Source: GWF2-50-93 sp049297395
GTDB lineage: Bacteria; Verrucomicrobiota; Lentisphaeria; Victivallales; GWF2-50-93
NCBI GenBank assembly: GCA_049297395.1
Contig: JBAQUG010000312.1
Span: forward strand, 1 to 64,000
DNA length: 64,000 bases
Direction: 5' to 3'
The notes beneath the pieces were generated by a model. That model saw nothing but the letters and a program-made list of their open reading frames with translations, had not been told where the DNA came from and ran no database searches. The position numbers were made by a program, and so were the translations under genes. Positions 26,992 to 36,721 of this stretch are shown here, piece after piece. Position 1 is the first letter of the stretch. Every line of letters begins with the position of its first letter.

Positions 26992-29900
26992 TCAATCTCC
27001 TTCATACGGGGTGTTCAAAAGAGTGCCTGATTTCGCCGCCAGGTCTGTTTTCACGCTGCTGCACGGGGGAACTTCCATCGTCTTGTCCAGGCCACCCAGC
27101 GGTGTGAACCCGGATGCGGCCGTTATGTGAACCCGACGCAGTTTATCCGTGGGGTTGTGGATTTCCAGCAGCAGCTTGTCCGCGCCGTCCTGCACGCACG
27201 ACAGGATCACTTCCTGGTTGTCGCAGTGGAAGAGCTCGCCGGCATACAGCCGAGTGTCGCCGAGCGTGGTATTGACGCTGGTCGTGGCGGCGCCTTCAAA
27301 CACCGGCAGCATCAGCAATTGTCTTTTGTCCAAATCGTAGCGTCCGCAAATGGCATTGGGCGGCAGGCCGTGGACTCTGGCCAGCAGGTTGTGAGGCAGG
27401 TCGTATTTCCTGACCTCCAGCGCGGCTCCTCCATTTTCGGCATCAAGGTCCATCGCATAGTCAATACTGCGGATTTTACCCTGCCTGACTTCGTACGCAT
27501 AACCGGGTTTGCAGCCGATGCCGAAGTCGGCGATGAATTTTTTCAGCCACGCATTGTTGCGCTGGTTCTGCCACGGCTTCATGAAGGTGATGAAACGGAC
27601 AGTGACTTTTTCACCGGCCTGGACCTGGCGTCCTTCTCCATCGACGAAAAAATTGCCTCGCATCCCGCTTGTCTCGTATTGAATGGCCTGCGGTCCAATG
27701 TTGATGACCCCCACCGCCCCGCCGCGCTCGCTGGCCGGGAAAACATAATCGCCCGTGGCCAGGACACCTTTCCGGCTGAAGGGCTCCGTCGGGTCGAGCG
27801 TCCAGGCGAATTCACCCTGCTGGTCCCGGATAAACAAGGCGAAGGTCCCGGGTTCGCCCTTCCTGGATGAACAAAGGCTGAAGCGATTGAGCTTCACCGG
27901 CTTCTTGAAAGTGGCGGTGAGCTCATGGACGTTCGCGGCGGTGCCGGCATTGTGCCGGGCGCGCACCGCCCAGGTGCGCGCGCTGATGTCGGCGATTTGA
28001 TTTGGAATCGTCGCCATCGTCTCGCCTCCGACGGTGGAATTCCGCGGCGGTTCCATGAACTGGCAGTCGCCGACATAATCCATCACCCCGTAGTCGAATG
28101 AGGCCAGACGGTTGCGGAACTGGAACGCCCCACCCTTCGGTTCGTTGCCGGCGTCGGTGGCGACTTCCGGATGGAAATCGATCGCCGCAGGATAGATCAT
28201 TCCGCCGTCAATACCGAAAATCCGGCATTCCTTTTCCCGCGGATTCGGGGGATAACTTCCAGCGGAGATGTTCGCCCCCTTTGCCCAGATTCCCAGCCAT
28301 CCACCGAACAATGTCAGTACCTGCCGTTTTTCGTCCCATCCCATTATCTGGTCCCCACCCATTAAACGGTCGCCCATCATGGTGACGCGGAAGCCGTCTT
28401 GGAAGTTGTAGACGGTGGACGCGATAGCGGTCCTGCCGTTGAGATCGGTGACAAGCGGTACCAGATAGATTTGCCGTTTGTGGCTTTCATCAATGACGCA
28501 GGAAAAAGTCTTCGCCCCGTCAGGAAGGAACCGGCGATACACCGTGCCGGCATTTGCATCGTAGATTGCAACCTCGCGGATGCCCACGGCGCTTTCCGCC
28601 TCCAGGGCGATGCGCAGGCGGTCCTTTCCGGCGGCAAATGGATGGCCGAGCGGATTGAGCACGCCCCAGCGCATGATGCGCGGACCGTTGCTGATGTACG
28701 CCTGGTTCGGAAAAAGAGGAACATTCCAACTGCGCGAAAGATAGTCGCAGACATTCGCCGCGGACTGCGCAAAAATGACGGTCAGGTGCGCGGTTTTTAC
28801 GGCCGCGATCATCTCCTCGGGACTGCGTACCGTCGTCATGGCGAACGGCGTATATTTATAACCCAGCCCTTCAAGGAAAAGATGTCTGGTGAAACCGTCA
28901 TCGGCCAGCCTGCCGCCTTCGTACGTGTATGGCGAGGTGCAGCTCAGTTCCCCCAGGTAATAGGGATCAACCGGCCGCTTTCCCAGGTCGGCGATGCCGA
29001 ACACGTTCCTGGAATTGGACTGGGACCACAGTTCCGGTTCGCTTTTGACTTTTCTATCTGCCGTGAGGTTCTTCGCCGCAGGCAGGATCTGCGCATTGAT
29101 CTGCACTCCCGAGTCGCCCAGCAGATCGTAATACGTGTAGCCCGGAACCGCGACGAAATCGGAACCGGAAACGGCACGGCAGTCGGCGACAAGCTTTTCG
29201 TATTTCTGCTGGTCGGTGGCGGACAGATCTTCCAAAAATACAATGAAGGAAAGTCCTGCATTCCTGGCGGCGGCCGCGTAATCGGCGACCGTCCCTTTTC
29301 CATCGCTCGCTTCGGTGCGTGCACCGACCACGCCCTTGAATTCGCGGGCTCCGGGCGTGAGCTGCCCCGCCACCGGGGAATCGATTTGCTGCCACGGGTT
29401 CCACCAGGTCGCCAGGCCGCTCCAGGAATCTTTTGGGAATTCAGCTTTTGACCAGTCGATCGCCCCCGGCAGGGCGCGTGCGATTTCCTTCGGCGGAACA
29501 TACCCGCCAAGTCCCGCTTTCTGCGCCGGCCCGGCCAGCCACTTGTAGGCGTTCAAAATCAGGCGGTGCCCGTCGCTTGGATGGATGCCGTCTCCGTTCA
29601 GCATCACCGTGTCGTTGAGCGTGAAACTCCCGAAATTTTTCCATAGGAACGCCGGTTGAATGGGGAGTACCATCATGCGCCCTGCGCCATCAGCACCATC
29701 CAGCACCCCGACGATCTCCGGGGAACTCGAGTAGCTTCCCTTGCGCCCGGTATCATAGTCGGCCGTGTATGTCGTCGAGTTTGGATTGCCCATGATGGTG
29801 GACGCGGACTCCATGCCGCGCACCAGGACCTGCCAGTTCCTGCCGTACTTCATCGGAATCGTGGCCGGCCAGCTGCTTTCCATCTCTTTGGGAAGAAATA

Positions 29901-30513
29901 AACCGCTCACTCCTTCGGTCACCGGATGTCCGGCGGCCAATTGCGTCGTCCACACGAACTGGAAAAGCGGACTGCGCCGCCCAGGATTGATGTCAACCAG
30001 TTTCCCCGGATCGTTCACCGCCTCTTCCAGCGCGCCCACATCGTACCGTTTGCCCGCCAGCTCGGTCCATCGGACGCCCGCATGCATGAAAGACACCGGC
30101 ACCCAGAGGATGCCTCCGCCGGAACGATGGTAGGCGTCAAGCCTTTCGCGGAAATCGGCGGCCTCCTTTTCCTGGGCCGCCGTTTCTCCGGTCTTCTCAG
30201 GCGGACCGCAGAAAATGACTACATTAAACTTCTTCAGGAATTCCGTACTGTACAGGGCATAGTCGCGCCCCCCTTTTTGATCCTCGGCGAGGACATGCAC
30301 CCGCACGCCCTCCTTGGCGCAGGCATTCTGGTACTTTTGCCAGCAGTCGGCATCCGTCTTGCTGCTGCGATATTCCCCCATCATCAGCACGTCCACCGTG
30401 CTTTTCCCTTCTCCAGATTTCGCGCTTCCAATGGACAGAATGGATATCAGCAGGACCGCCACCAGTTTGACGGCGGACGAGACAGGATTTTCGAATCTTC
30501 GTTCTTCATTCAT
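26992..30513 (-). CDS. Secreted protein with GATase-like and degenerate PHP-like domains (paralogue 2)
   Basis: About 1173 residues. The ATG at 30513 is preferred over 30519 because it lies 7 bases after GGAG. The signal peptide is around VKLVAVLLISILSIGSA. The order of parts matches the 23419-26988 protein: a GATase-like domain (about 40-335: NVVIFCGPPE, HRSGGGILWVP), then a PHP-like block at about 395-465 (KGVVGARTEASDGKGTVADY, NAGLSFIVFLEDL) in which the expected His-x-His and Asp-His metal ligands are replaced, then long beta-rich regions. It follows a pseudopilin gene by about 40 bases. Function unknown; secretion and a link to glycan metabolism are inferred from context. Confidence 0.7.
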   Translation of the reverse strand: MNEERRFENPVSSAVKLVAVLLISILSIGSAKSGEGKSTVDVLMMGEYRSSKTDADCWQKYQNACAKEGVRVHVLAEDQKGGRDYALYSTEFLKKFNVVIFCGPPEKTGETAAQEKEAADFRERLDAYHRSGGGILWVPVSFMHAGVRWTELAGKRYDVGALEEAVNDPGKLVDINPGRRSPLFQFVWTTQLAAGHPVTEGVSGLFLPKEMESSWPATIPMKYGRNWQVLVRGMESASTIMGNPNSTTYTADYDTGRKGSYSSSPEIVGVLDGADGAGRMMVLPIQPAFLWKNFGSFTLNDTVMLNGDGIHPSDGHRLILNAYKWLAGPAQKAGLGGYVPPKEIARALPGAIDWSKAEFPKDSWSGLATWWNPWQQIDSPVAGQLTPGAREFKGVVGARTEASDGKGTVADYAAAARNAGLSFIVFLEDLSATDQQKYEKLVADCRAVSGSDFVAVPGYTYYDLLGDSGVQINAQILPAAKNLTADRKVKSEPELWSQSNSRNVFGIADLGKRPVDPYYLGELSCTSPYTYEGGRLADDGFTRHLFLEGLGYKYTPFAMTTVRSPEEMIAAVKTAHLTVIFAQSAANVCDYLSRSWNVPLFPNQAYISNGPRIMRWGVLNPLGHPFAAGKDRLRIALEAESAVGIREVAIYDANAGTVYRRFLPDGAKTFSCVIDESHKRQIYLVPLVTDLNGRTAIASTVYNFQDGFRVTMMGDRLMGGDQIMGWDEKRQVLTLFGGWLGIWAKGANISAGSYPPNPREKECRIFGIDGGMIYPAAIDFHPEVATDAGNEPKGGAFQFRNRLASFDYGVMDYVGDCQFMEPPRNSTVGGETMATIPNQIADISARTWAVRARHNAGTAANVHELTATFKKPVKLNRFSLCSSRKGEPGTFALFIRDQQGEFAWTLDPTEPFSRKGVLATGDYVFPASERGGAVGVINIGPQAIQYETSGMRGNFFVDGEGRQVQAGEKVTVRFITFMKPWQNQRNNAWLKKFIADFGIGCKPGYAYEVRQGKIRSIDYAMDLDAENGGAALEVRKYDLPHNLLARVHGLPPNAICGRYDLDKRQLLMLPVFEGAATTSVNTTLGDTRLYAGELFHCDNQEVILSCVQDGADKLLLEIHNPTDKLRRVHITAASGFTPLGGLDKTMEVPPCSSVKTDLAAKSGTLLNTPYEGD

Positions 30514-30553
30514 TTTCATTCTCCGCTTTTATTCTTATTTTTCTTTTACATGT

Positions 30554-31351
30554 TCATTCTTTACACAGCCAGACTTTTCCGTTCGTGAATCCCGTCGGCG
30601 GTGCGGCACTGAAACCAACCCACGTTCCCCTGTGCGCCAGCGGAAACTTCACGGAGGTGACATGTCCGTCGGCAAGGGCGATGTTTGCGCTGAGGTTGTG
30701 CGCATAGCGGATGCTGCGGTTGCCCGTGGTAACTGACGGAACAGTTCCCGCCCCGTCGTTCTGCCCGCACTCAAGCCTGTAATATGCCGCATCGAGGAAG
30801 ACATACAGGTCCGAAGGCCATTTGAACTGGGACAGCTTCATGCCAAAGGCGCGTTTCTCATTGTTGCCATTGGAAGTGGTATCCCAGGCGTTGCCACCGT
30901 AACTGCCCTCCGCCTCGCCGCCGCCCAGGCCCATTACCCTTGCCTGCTTCGTATTTTCAGGACAGTTCCATATGTCCATGCTCTTGCGCAAAGTCCCGCT
31001 GGCATGATTTTCGTAGAGGTAATATTCAAAGCTTCCTCCTGGCATCACCGAGGGAAGCCTGCCGAACCAGCTGGTGCTGTCGGTGCCGTAGCTGGGAGGG
31101 GTCAGTTCATTCCAATCGTCGGCATATAGGAAATAGTACTGTGCAAACTGCTTGAGATTGCCCTGGCAGATAGTGCTTTTCGCCAGGCAGCGTGCATTTT
31201 TCAGCGCCGGCAGCAGCATCGCCGCCAGGATTGCGATGATCGCAATTACGATAAGCAATTCAATCAGGGTAAAATCATTTGCGATTGACGACCGTGTCCG
31301 GCACAGCTTTTTTGAGGCGACGGATTTTTGATTTCCATTTTTTCTAGTCAT
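30554..31351 (-). CDS. Pseudopilin with H-X9-DG motif
   Basis: 265 residues from the ATG at 31351, which has a strong AGGAGG site; the frame is open to 31387 but that start lacks one. FTLIELLIVIAIIAILAAML starts at Phe27 after a basic leader; the residue before the cut is Asp, not the usual Gly. HNLSANIALADGH near residue 240 is an exact H-X9-DG motif. Helix alpha-1 continues into KNARCLAKSTICQGNLKQF, the usual pseudopilin spine. It closes the third-listed part of a GH42-like / small-CBM / pseudopilin cassette (35777-30554) and precedes the two GATase/PHP-like genes. Exported pilin-like role expected; partner secretion machinery is not in the window. Confidence 0.9.
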   Translation of the reverse strand: MTRKNGNQKSVASKKLCRTRSSIANDFTLIELLIVIAIIAILAAMLLPALKNARCLAKSTICQGNLKQFAQYYFLYADDWNELTPPSYGTDSTSWFGRLPSVMPGGSFEYYLYENHASGTLRKSMDIWNCPENTKQARVMGLGGGEAEGSYGGNAWDTTSNGNNEKRAFGMKLSQFKWPSDLYVFLDAAYYRLECGQNDGAGTVPSVTTGNRSIRYAHNLSANIALADGHVTSVKFPLAHRGTWVGFSAAPPTGFTNGKVWLCKE

Positions 31352-31387
31352 TGCCGTTCTCCTCCTATAAAAATTTCTCTTTGTCAT

Positions 31388-31744
31388 TTAATAGCTCTCC
31401 ACCCTGACAATCCTCCCAATCCTGACAATTTCCACAATTCCGTCCGTGGATTTGCTTTCGAAGCGCAGGGAAGAGTTTCCTCCATGCTTCACAGCAGCGT
31501 CTTTAGCGAGCCGGCAATCGGCCTTTATAGAGTTCCTCGGACGCCACCCCGATGGCAAAACGCCGTCGGGAAACAACGGCGACTCCTTGGCGTTCCTCTC
31601 CTTGTCCATGACTTCACGCCATTCCTCGAACCCGCCATTGGCGAGCAGATTGGCGGATGATTCGGACTTTTGTCCGGCGATGACTCCGGCACTGGAGATT
31701 CCCAGCGACATCCCAAAAACGAGCAGTATTGCTTTGGTATTCAT
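31388..31744 (-). CDS. Truncated small secreted CBM-type protein (probable decayed copy)
   Basis: 118 residues from the ATG at 31744, which starts a signal peptide (MNTKAILLVFGMSLGISSAG). The N-terminal half, with LLANGGFEEWREV and KHGGNSSLRFESK, matches its homologues at 36722-37441 (239 residues) and 59723-60370 (215 residues). The second half of the carbohydrate-binding beta-sandwich is missing. In its place stands a 9-bp tandem repeat (31403-31438), after which the conserved VESY end resumes. An internal deletion through short repeats is the simplest reading. The product probably cannot fold as a CBM, although the frame is intact. It holds the same position as the full-length homologues: after a GH42-like gene and before a pseudopilin. 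Confidence 0.75.
   Translation of the reverse strand: MNTKAILLVFGMSLGISSAGVIAGQKSESSANLLANGGFEEWREVMDKERNAKESPLFPDGVLPSGWRPRNSIKADCRLAKDAAVKHGGNSSLRFESKSTDGIVEIVRIGRIVRVESY
31403..31438. repeat. 9-bp tandem repeat inside truncated CBM gene
   Basis: Four degenerate 9-bp units (cctgacaat, cctcccaat, cctgacaat, ttccacaat) encode a three-residue periodic stretch. They occupy the place where about 90-100 residues are present in the two homologues. Confidence 0.85.
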
Positions 31745-31751
31745 GGGCTCT

Positions 31752-34700
31752 TTAATCCGCCTCACAGCCGATTTCAATATTGTTGATAATGGTCAGCACG
31801 TCCTTCAAATTCTCTTCGGAGCGGGGCCAGAGCTCAATCCGGTTCTTCTGTCCGTACTTGATAGAAAGAGTGACGTTCAACATTTCATCAAGCGGACACA
31901 TTGAAGAAATCAGCACAGGGTCTCCATTGATCCAGAGAAGTCCATTGGAAAGTCCTGTCACCGGCAAATCCTGCCCGGGGATCCTTGAGTTGACCCGCGG
32001 TGTCTCAAGATGGATATAGATGTTTTTCCCCTTCCATTCTGCTGGAACATCAATGTCTCGGACCAGGTGGTTGGCCTTCACCACCAGCTTGTCATCCTTC
32101 AAGGTTCCATTGTCGGTCAGGGTGCGATCAACTCCCGGGACAGCTACCTTATCTCTCGTGCTCCAATCGCTCATTACCGCCTCCCATTCTCCGAGCAGGG
32201 AGACGACCGGCGCCAGCTTTATTTCCGGCTGCAGCCACACTGCACAGCCAAGAAGCCCGCTTATGGGTTTGCTGCCGTCCAGCCTGATTGCCAGCACATT
32301 GCCGTCTGCTTTCAATAGATCGGTGATATCGCATTTGAAATGGGGATTCAGCATCCCGCCAATTTTTCTGCCGTTGACATAAAATTCCATTTTCTTCGCC
32401 GCCATGGGGCCGAACGCCGTTTGAAAATTCAGTGATATCTTTTTTCCTTTCCAGCTGGCCGGGAGCGGAAACGGTGGGCATCGGTAAAGCCCGACACCAT
32501 CGTATTCCTTCAGATCATCGTATTGAAAATTCCATGGAGTGTTGTCCAGGCTCCGCCAGGCCGTATCATCATACGATGCGTTAGCCCAGTCATCGCTTTT
32601 TAACATCGCACCGTCGGTGTCGGCGAAAAATTTCCATGCATCAAAAGGAAGCGCCATGGGATCCGTGCCGTCTTTCTTCGCGGTCTCAGCAGATTGCTGG
32701 ATATCCGCGCGTCTCCAGAATTTTGTTTTCTCCTTCCACCATGAATCCACTCCGCCGGACAGCGACGCCTTTTTCACTCCGAGTATCCTCGTTCCGTAGG
32801 CAGGCATCGAGATGTCCTTGAACCTCACCCAGCCGTTCCCGTATTCAAACTGAACTGGTTTCTGCTCAATCACATCCCATGCGTCCTGCGGTTTTTCCGT
32901 AGCAGCAAAACCTGCGTCAACTTTCACACCTGACGCTGTCTGGTTCATGACCACCAGCCATTCCTGGAGTCCGTTTTTCGTGGTCATCTTTCTGGCAAAC
33001 ACGCGTTTGTCGGAGGCCTCGGCCGTGCGTTTTACGCCCAGGTCGGTGAACAGACGCTCCAAAAACGCCGGTCCCAGATCCTTGATTTTCCACACACCTG
33101 TCCCTCCAGCATCCCTCCCGTTTCTCCAGAAGGTCGAGCCAAGCACAATCACTTTTCCTTTGCCCAGCGTCCGCATCCCTACCGCAATTGTCCCGTCATC
33201 CCATCTGGCAAGGGCGGTGACATTTTTTGATGCCGGAGACAAGCCGACACTGACATCCTTGGCGGACTGCGTGTCCTTCCAGTCAAGCGCGCTTCCCTCG
33301 CCCTCGAACTCTTTCCCCTCCCATCCCTTGAAAACCGGCAGATCCTCCTCAAACTTGATTTCCCCTTTCTTGCCGATTGAAACAACCTTGAATCCTGTCA
33401 GTTCGCTGATGGGCCACGCGTCCGGTTCAAGCAGGCTGTGGCGTCCGCTGTTATGCAAAGCGACAAATGTCCCTCCTTTTTCCACGTACTTGCGGATGGC
33501 GGCAATAGTATCCTCTCCCATGATCATCGTGTCCGTGTCAAAGAGCACAGGATAGTCATCGGCCATGCCTTTGGCCAACATCGTCTCAGTCACATATACA
33601 TTGTCGTAATGGCAGGCGGCCAGCTCTCCGCGTCCGATATCCCATTGCCCCATGGAATGGAACACCTCACAGGTCAAAAGCGCGCTTCGGGATGAACAGA
33701 GGATGGCGATTCCGGGTTTTTCCGGAAGATGCTTTCCTATCAACCCGATTATCCGTTTGTTTTTTGCAATCCAGCCGGTCTGTTTTTCACGTTCATAGAA
33801 TTCAAATGCCTCTCCTGTCATCCGGAAACAACCTTCCGCGTTGATGAGAATCCAGCCAAGCATCCTTGCGGCGGCAACGTCGCCGACATCGTCCTTGATG
33901 CCAGTGCGTGGAATGCGTCCACCGGGTTCGCATGAGGAGTAGAATCCGCCTGCATACCCCATCCGCGAATTAAACGGACGGTAGGAAGACTCATAACCAG
34001 TATCCTGTATGCTCCCGCCGAGACGCATGATGGCATCGCCCTGTGCGTCTTTTACCTCCGTACTTGTCGCACCGACCACGAACGGCCTGTCGGGGTCTAT
34101 GCTCCTGGCATACTCCAGTGCCCCCACGGCAAGCGAATTCAAGGAGTGGAGCTGCCATTCCAGCATGTCCACATACTGCGCGTTCCGGTGTTTTCCAAGA
34201 TAGGGATATGGCTGCGGCAGGGTGGTCGTCAGAAATATCGGGCCGCTGATACTCCCTCCTGGGACATGGAGGGAGAGGTTGTTCTTCCCATTTTTCAGCA
34301 ACCCGGTAACTTTCAGGGCAAATGGGCCATCGTATGGATTTATCTTCGACTTGAATGTCCCTAGGGCGTCTGTGTTCAGCCAGACCTGGTATTCCCTCCA
34401 TCCCTCATTGTTGATATTGCACACAAGGTAGACATCTTTTCCTGCATTATCCTTCAGCCATTGCCCTGCATCAAAACTCACCCGCCAGAAGACCGGTTTG
34501 TTTCCGAGGATGTACGCCTTCCTCGATGGCACCTCTTCCACCGGCATCCAGCCTGGCTCAGATATTCCGGGCATTTCAGTCTGATTTGCTTCCGCCTTCT
34601 TCCAGAACCAGTTGTTTTTTATCCGCAGGCATTTGTCATTCAGATCTCCAAAGAAACCATTGATGTCGTCCGGCAGTTCCACGTCCTTCCAGTCCTTGAA

Positions 34701-35777
34701 ATGCGACTTGTCTCCATGCCATCTCTCACCTAAATCCTTCAGGCTGTACCCGCGAGTCTCCTGCAGCCAGCGCCTGAACGCATCCTGTCCGACTTTGGAA
34801 TAACCCAGATGGGCATCTGTGTTCTTGTGGAAAAATGATTCGTAGATATAATTGCCGCAATAGAACTCGTATCCACCAAGAACATTCCGATCTTTATAAC
34901 GCAGCAGCACATCCTTCAGGAACTTTAAATTGGTCTCGCGCCTTTGTTCCGGAGTCATGCCATAACTGTCAGGATTTTTCTGGTAGTAGTTGAGGGAACC
35001 TCCCAATGGACTGCTGTCGGAATCCCGATCGATGAACTGCGGCCACTTGTTTGCCGCCCATGTAGGCCATGTGGCGGTTCCAACCGTAAGCGAAAACATC
35101 AGGTTGTCTTTTTCGGCGACGGCCAGGTCAGTATCAATTCCCGGTTGACGGACATGCACTCCTGGGGCGGAACTGTCTTTAAAAAGCAGTACATCCTGGA
35201 ATCCTCCATTGCCAAACAGCTTCACAAAGCGCATCCGTTCATCGTTCTGGAACTTATGCTGGTAATTCAAACCATAAGAACCGCATTTCCATGTGCTTAA
35301 ATCGTAGAAGTCGAGATATTTCGGATAGGGACTGGACGGCTTGAACTGGAATGTTCCAGAGAGAAAACGCTTGTCCTGGCGGACTAGCGCCATTGCCTCT
35401 TCTTCGTCCTTGCCTCCCACAACAAGAACAGTTTTGCCGTCGCGTCCGGCAACCAGTGCGCCATAGGGTGTCCATGCATGCATCTGCAGGTCATGGCCAT
35501 CAACGGCCACTGTCTTCTCGACATGATTGCCTCCCGCATCCCAGAAAAGGTCGGCGAGGAGCTTGCCAAGCAGGATGTCGGCTTTCTTTTCATTTTCGCA
35601 GATAAATTCACTCCGCTGCGGGGTTATTGCCGCTTCCACCTTTCCGTAGCCCCGCAGATCGGCCGTCTCTCCAGACGCGTTTACGCCCAGGCCACCTAAT
35701 ATTGCCACCATCATTCCGGCTCCCATGGACAGGGACAATCCCTTCCGCAGCCACTGATTGATTTGTTTTGTCTCCAT
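31752..35777 (-). CDS. GH42-like secreted multidomain protein (copy B)
   Basis: 1341 residues; AGGAAAAC precedes the ATG. Signal peptide SLSMGAGMMVAILGGLGVNA. Parts in order: N-terminal domain; a GH42-like TIM barrel (about 210-680) with GGYEFYCGN near 300, whose Glu is a candidate acid/base, and FRRWLQETRGYSLKDLGERW near 336-355, which resembles the GH42 signature region; an inserted beta-sandwich (about 400-520); a GATase-like trimerisation-type domain (about 685-800: KPGIAILCSS, YPVLFDTD, YVEKGGTFVALHNSGRHSLL); and C-terminal GH2-type jelly-roll domains (about 1085-1341: GLYRCPPFPLPASWKG). GH42 enzymes are beta-galactosidases, but this one is about twice the normal length and secreted, so the substrate is open. 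It is a paralogue of 37470-41477 and very like 60411-64000. Confidence 0.78.
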   Translation of the reverse strand: METKQINQWLRKGLSLSMGAGMMVAILGGLGVNASGETADLRGYGKVEAAITPQRSEFICENEKKADILLGKLLADLFWDAGGNHVEKTVAVDGHDLQMHAWTPYGALVAGRDGKTVLVVGGKDEEEAMALVRQDKRFLSGTFQFKPSSPYPKYLDFYDLSTWKCGSYGLNYQHKFQNDERMRFVKLFGNGGFQDVLLFKDSSAPGVHVRQPGIDTDLAVAEKDNLMFSLTVGTATWPTWAANKWPQFIDRDSDSSPLGGSLNYYQKNPDSYGMTPEQRRETNLKFLKDVLLRYKDRNVLGGYEFYCGNYIYESFFHKNTDAHLGYSKVGQDAFRRWLQETRGYSLKDLGERWHGDKSHFKDWKDVELPDDINGFFGDLNDKCLRIKNNWFWKKAEANQTEMPGISEPGWMPVEEVPSRKAYILGNKPVFWRVSFDAGQWLKDNAGKDVYLVCNINNEGWREYQVWLNTDALGTFKSKINPYDGPFALKVTGLLKNGKNNLSLHVPGGSISGPIFLTTTLPQPYPYLGKHRNAQYVDMLEWQLHSLNSLAVGALEYARSIDPDRPFVVGATSTEVKDAQGDAIMRLGGSIQDTGYESSYRPFNSRMGYAGGFYSSCEPGGRIPRTGIKDDVGDVAAARMLGWILINAEGCFRMTGEAFEFYEREKQTGWIAKNKRIIGLIGKHLPEKPGIAILCSSRSALLTCEVFHSMGQWDIGRGELAACHYDNVYVTETMLAKGMADDYPVLFDTDTMIMGEDTIAAIRKYVEKGGTFVALHNSGRHSLLEPDAWPISELTGFKVVSIGKKGEIKFEEDLPVFKGWEGKEFEGEGSALDWKDTQSAKDVSVGLSPASKNVTALARWDDGTIAVGMRTLGKGKVIVLGSTFWRNGRDAGGTGVWKIKDLGPAFLERLFTDLGVKRTAEASDKRVFARKMTTKNGLQEWLVVMNQTASGVKVDAGFAATEKPQDAWDVIEQKPVQFEYGNGWVRFKDISMPAYGTRILGVKKASLSGGVDSWWKEKTKFWRRADIQQSAETAKKDGTDPMALPFDAWKFFADTDGAMLKSDDWANASYDDTAWRSLDNTPWNFQYDDLKEYDGVGLYRCPPFPLPASWKGKKISLNFQTAFGPMAAKKMEFYVNGRKIGGMLNPHFKCDITDLLKADGNVLAIRLDGSKPISGLLGCAVWLQPEIKLAPVVSLLGEWEAVMSDWSTRDKVAVPGVDRTLTDNGTLKDDKLVVKANHLVRDIDVPAEWKGKNIYIHLETPRVNSRIPGQDLPVTGLSNGLLWINGDPVLISSMCPLDEMLNVTLSIKYGQKNRIELWPRSEENLKDVLTIINNIEIGCEAD

Positions 35778-35840
35778 TGTTTTCCTGATCCTTCCTGTTT
35801 TGCAGTTGCCTGAGTAAGTTGCGCCTTCCCGTTGCCTCCT

Positions 35841-36659
35841 TCAATTGTCGTCATATGCCCAGTGCTTTCCATGGAATCTGGGATTAAACCAGGTTCCTGG
35901 AAGCAACGGACATTTTAAACTTTCCACATGTCCCTCAGCATAAAGCATGTTGATACCCCTGTTATGGACATAACGGACACCTGGTATTCCCACTGAAGTT
36001 ATGCCGGCAGGGATTACTCCAGACCCAGTATTTTGATCTGCCTGGTTGCGGTGGTACACGCCGTCATATACAAGATATAGATTGGCAGGGTTTTTTATCG
36101 TTGACGTTTTAGCTCCGAGCGCGAGACCGTCATGAACATAAGGAGTGCCATCTGTAGCATGGTTCCAGCTGTTTGACTGGTAGCTGTTGTTTGTCTCACT
36201 TGCACCAAATCCACCGGGACGAATCTGCACTGTATTTTCCGGACAGCCCATTATAGAGGGATTTTTCTGAGTGGTCAACGAGTTATAATCCTGCCCCGCT
36301 CCCTCAATAACAAATTGAAACCACCCATTGTAAGCCAAACCGCCACCGGTACAATAACTGTTTATGGGATAATATGAGTTGTAGTCAGATGAATAGAAAT
36401 TCAAAATCGTGCCGCATTGCTTGAGATTGCTCATGCATTTGGCGCTTTTTGCATATGATTGTGCGTTCTTCAGCGCCGGCAGGAGCATCGCCGCAAGTAT
36501 GGAGATGATCGCGATTACGATAAGCAATTCGATCAATGTGAAGAGCCTGCAGTATGACAGTTTCACGGTATTACGGTATGACGGCAAAACGGCAGGATGG
36601 CAGGTATTGAAGCTGGAATACTTCTTTCCCGATTTCCAGCTTGAAATTTCATTGGCCAT
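35841..36659 (-). CDS. Pseudopilin with H-X9-EG motif
   Basis: About 272 residues. The ATG at 36659 is preferred because it lies 7 bases after AGGAGG; upstream ATGs overlap that site. FTLIELLIVIAIISILAAML begins at Phe40, and the residue before the cut is Leu. The C-terminal motif is HNRGINMLYAEGH, with Glu-Gly replacing Asp-Gly. The mature part is nearly identical to the 41715-42506 product, while the leaders differ and this leader carries an 8-bp repeat array. It ends the GH42-like / small-CBM / pseudopilin cassette of 41477-35841 and is followed by the next GH42-like gene after about 60 bases. Confidence 0.9.
   Translation of the reverse strand: MANEISSWKSGKKYSSFNTCHPAVLPSYRNTVKLSYCRLFTLIELLIVIAIISILAAMLLPALKNAQSYAKSAKCMSNLKQCGTILNFYSSDYNSYYPINSYCTGGGLAYNGWFQFVIEGAGQDYNSLTTQKNPSIMGCPENTVQIRPGGFGASETNNSYQSNSWNHATDGTPYVHDGLALGAKTSTIKNPANLYLVYDGVYHRNQADQNTGSGVIPAGITSVGIPGVRYVHNRGINMLYAEGHVESLKCPLLPGTWFNPRFHGKHWAYDDN
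36566..36605. repeat. 8-bp tandem repeat in pseudopilin leader
   Basis: Five degenerate 8-bp units (acggtatt, acggtatg, acggcaaa, acggcagg, atggcagg) lie in the leader coding region. This is an octamer relative of the heptamer arrays in the other pseudopilin leaders. Confidence 0.8.
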
Positions 36660-36721
36660 TGCCATTCCTCCTGGTGTTATGTCGTGTTTCTCCTGTATCA
36701 TGAACTCCCCGCAAAATTGAA

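Noticed and set aside
28399..29451. Open frame of about 350 codons on the plus strand
   Set aside because: Antisense to the GATase/PHP-like gene, with shadow composition.
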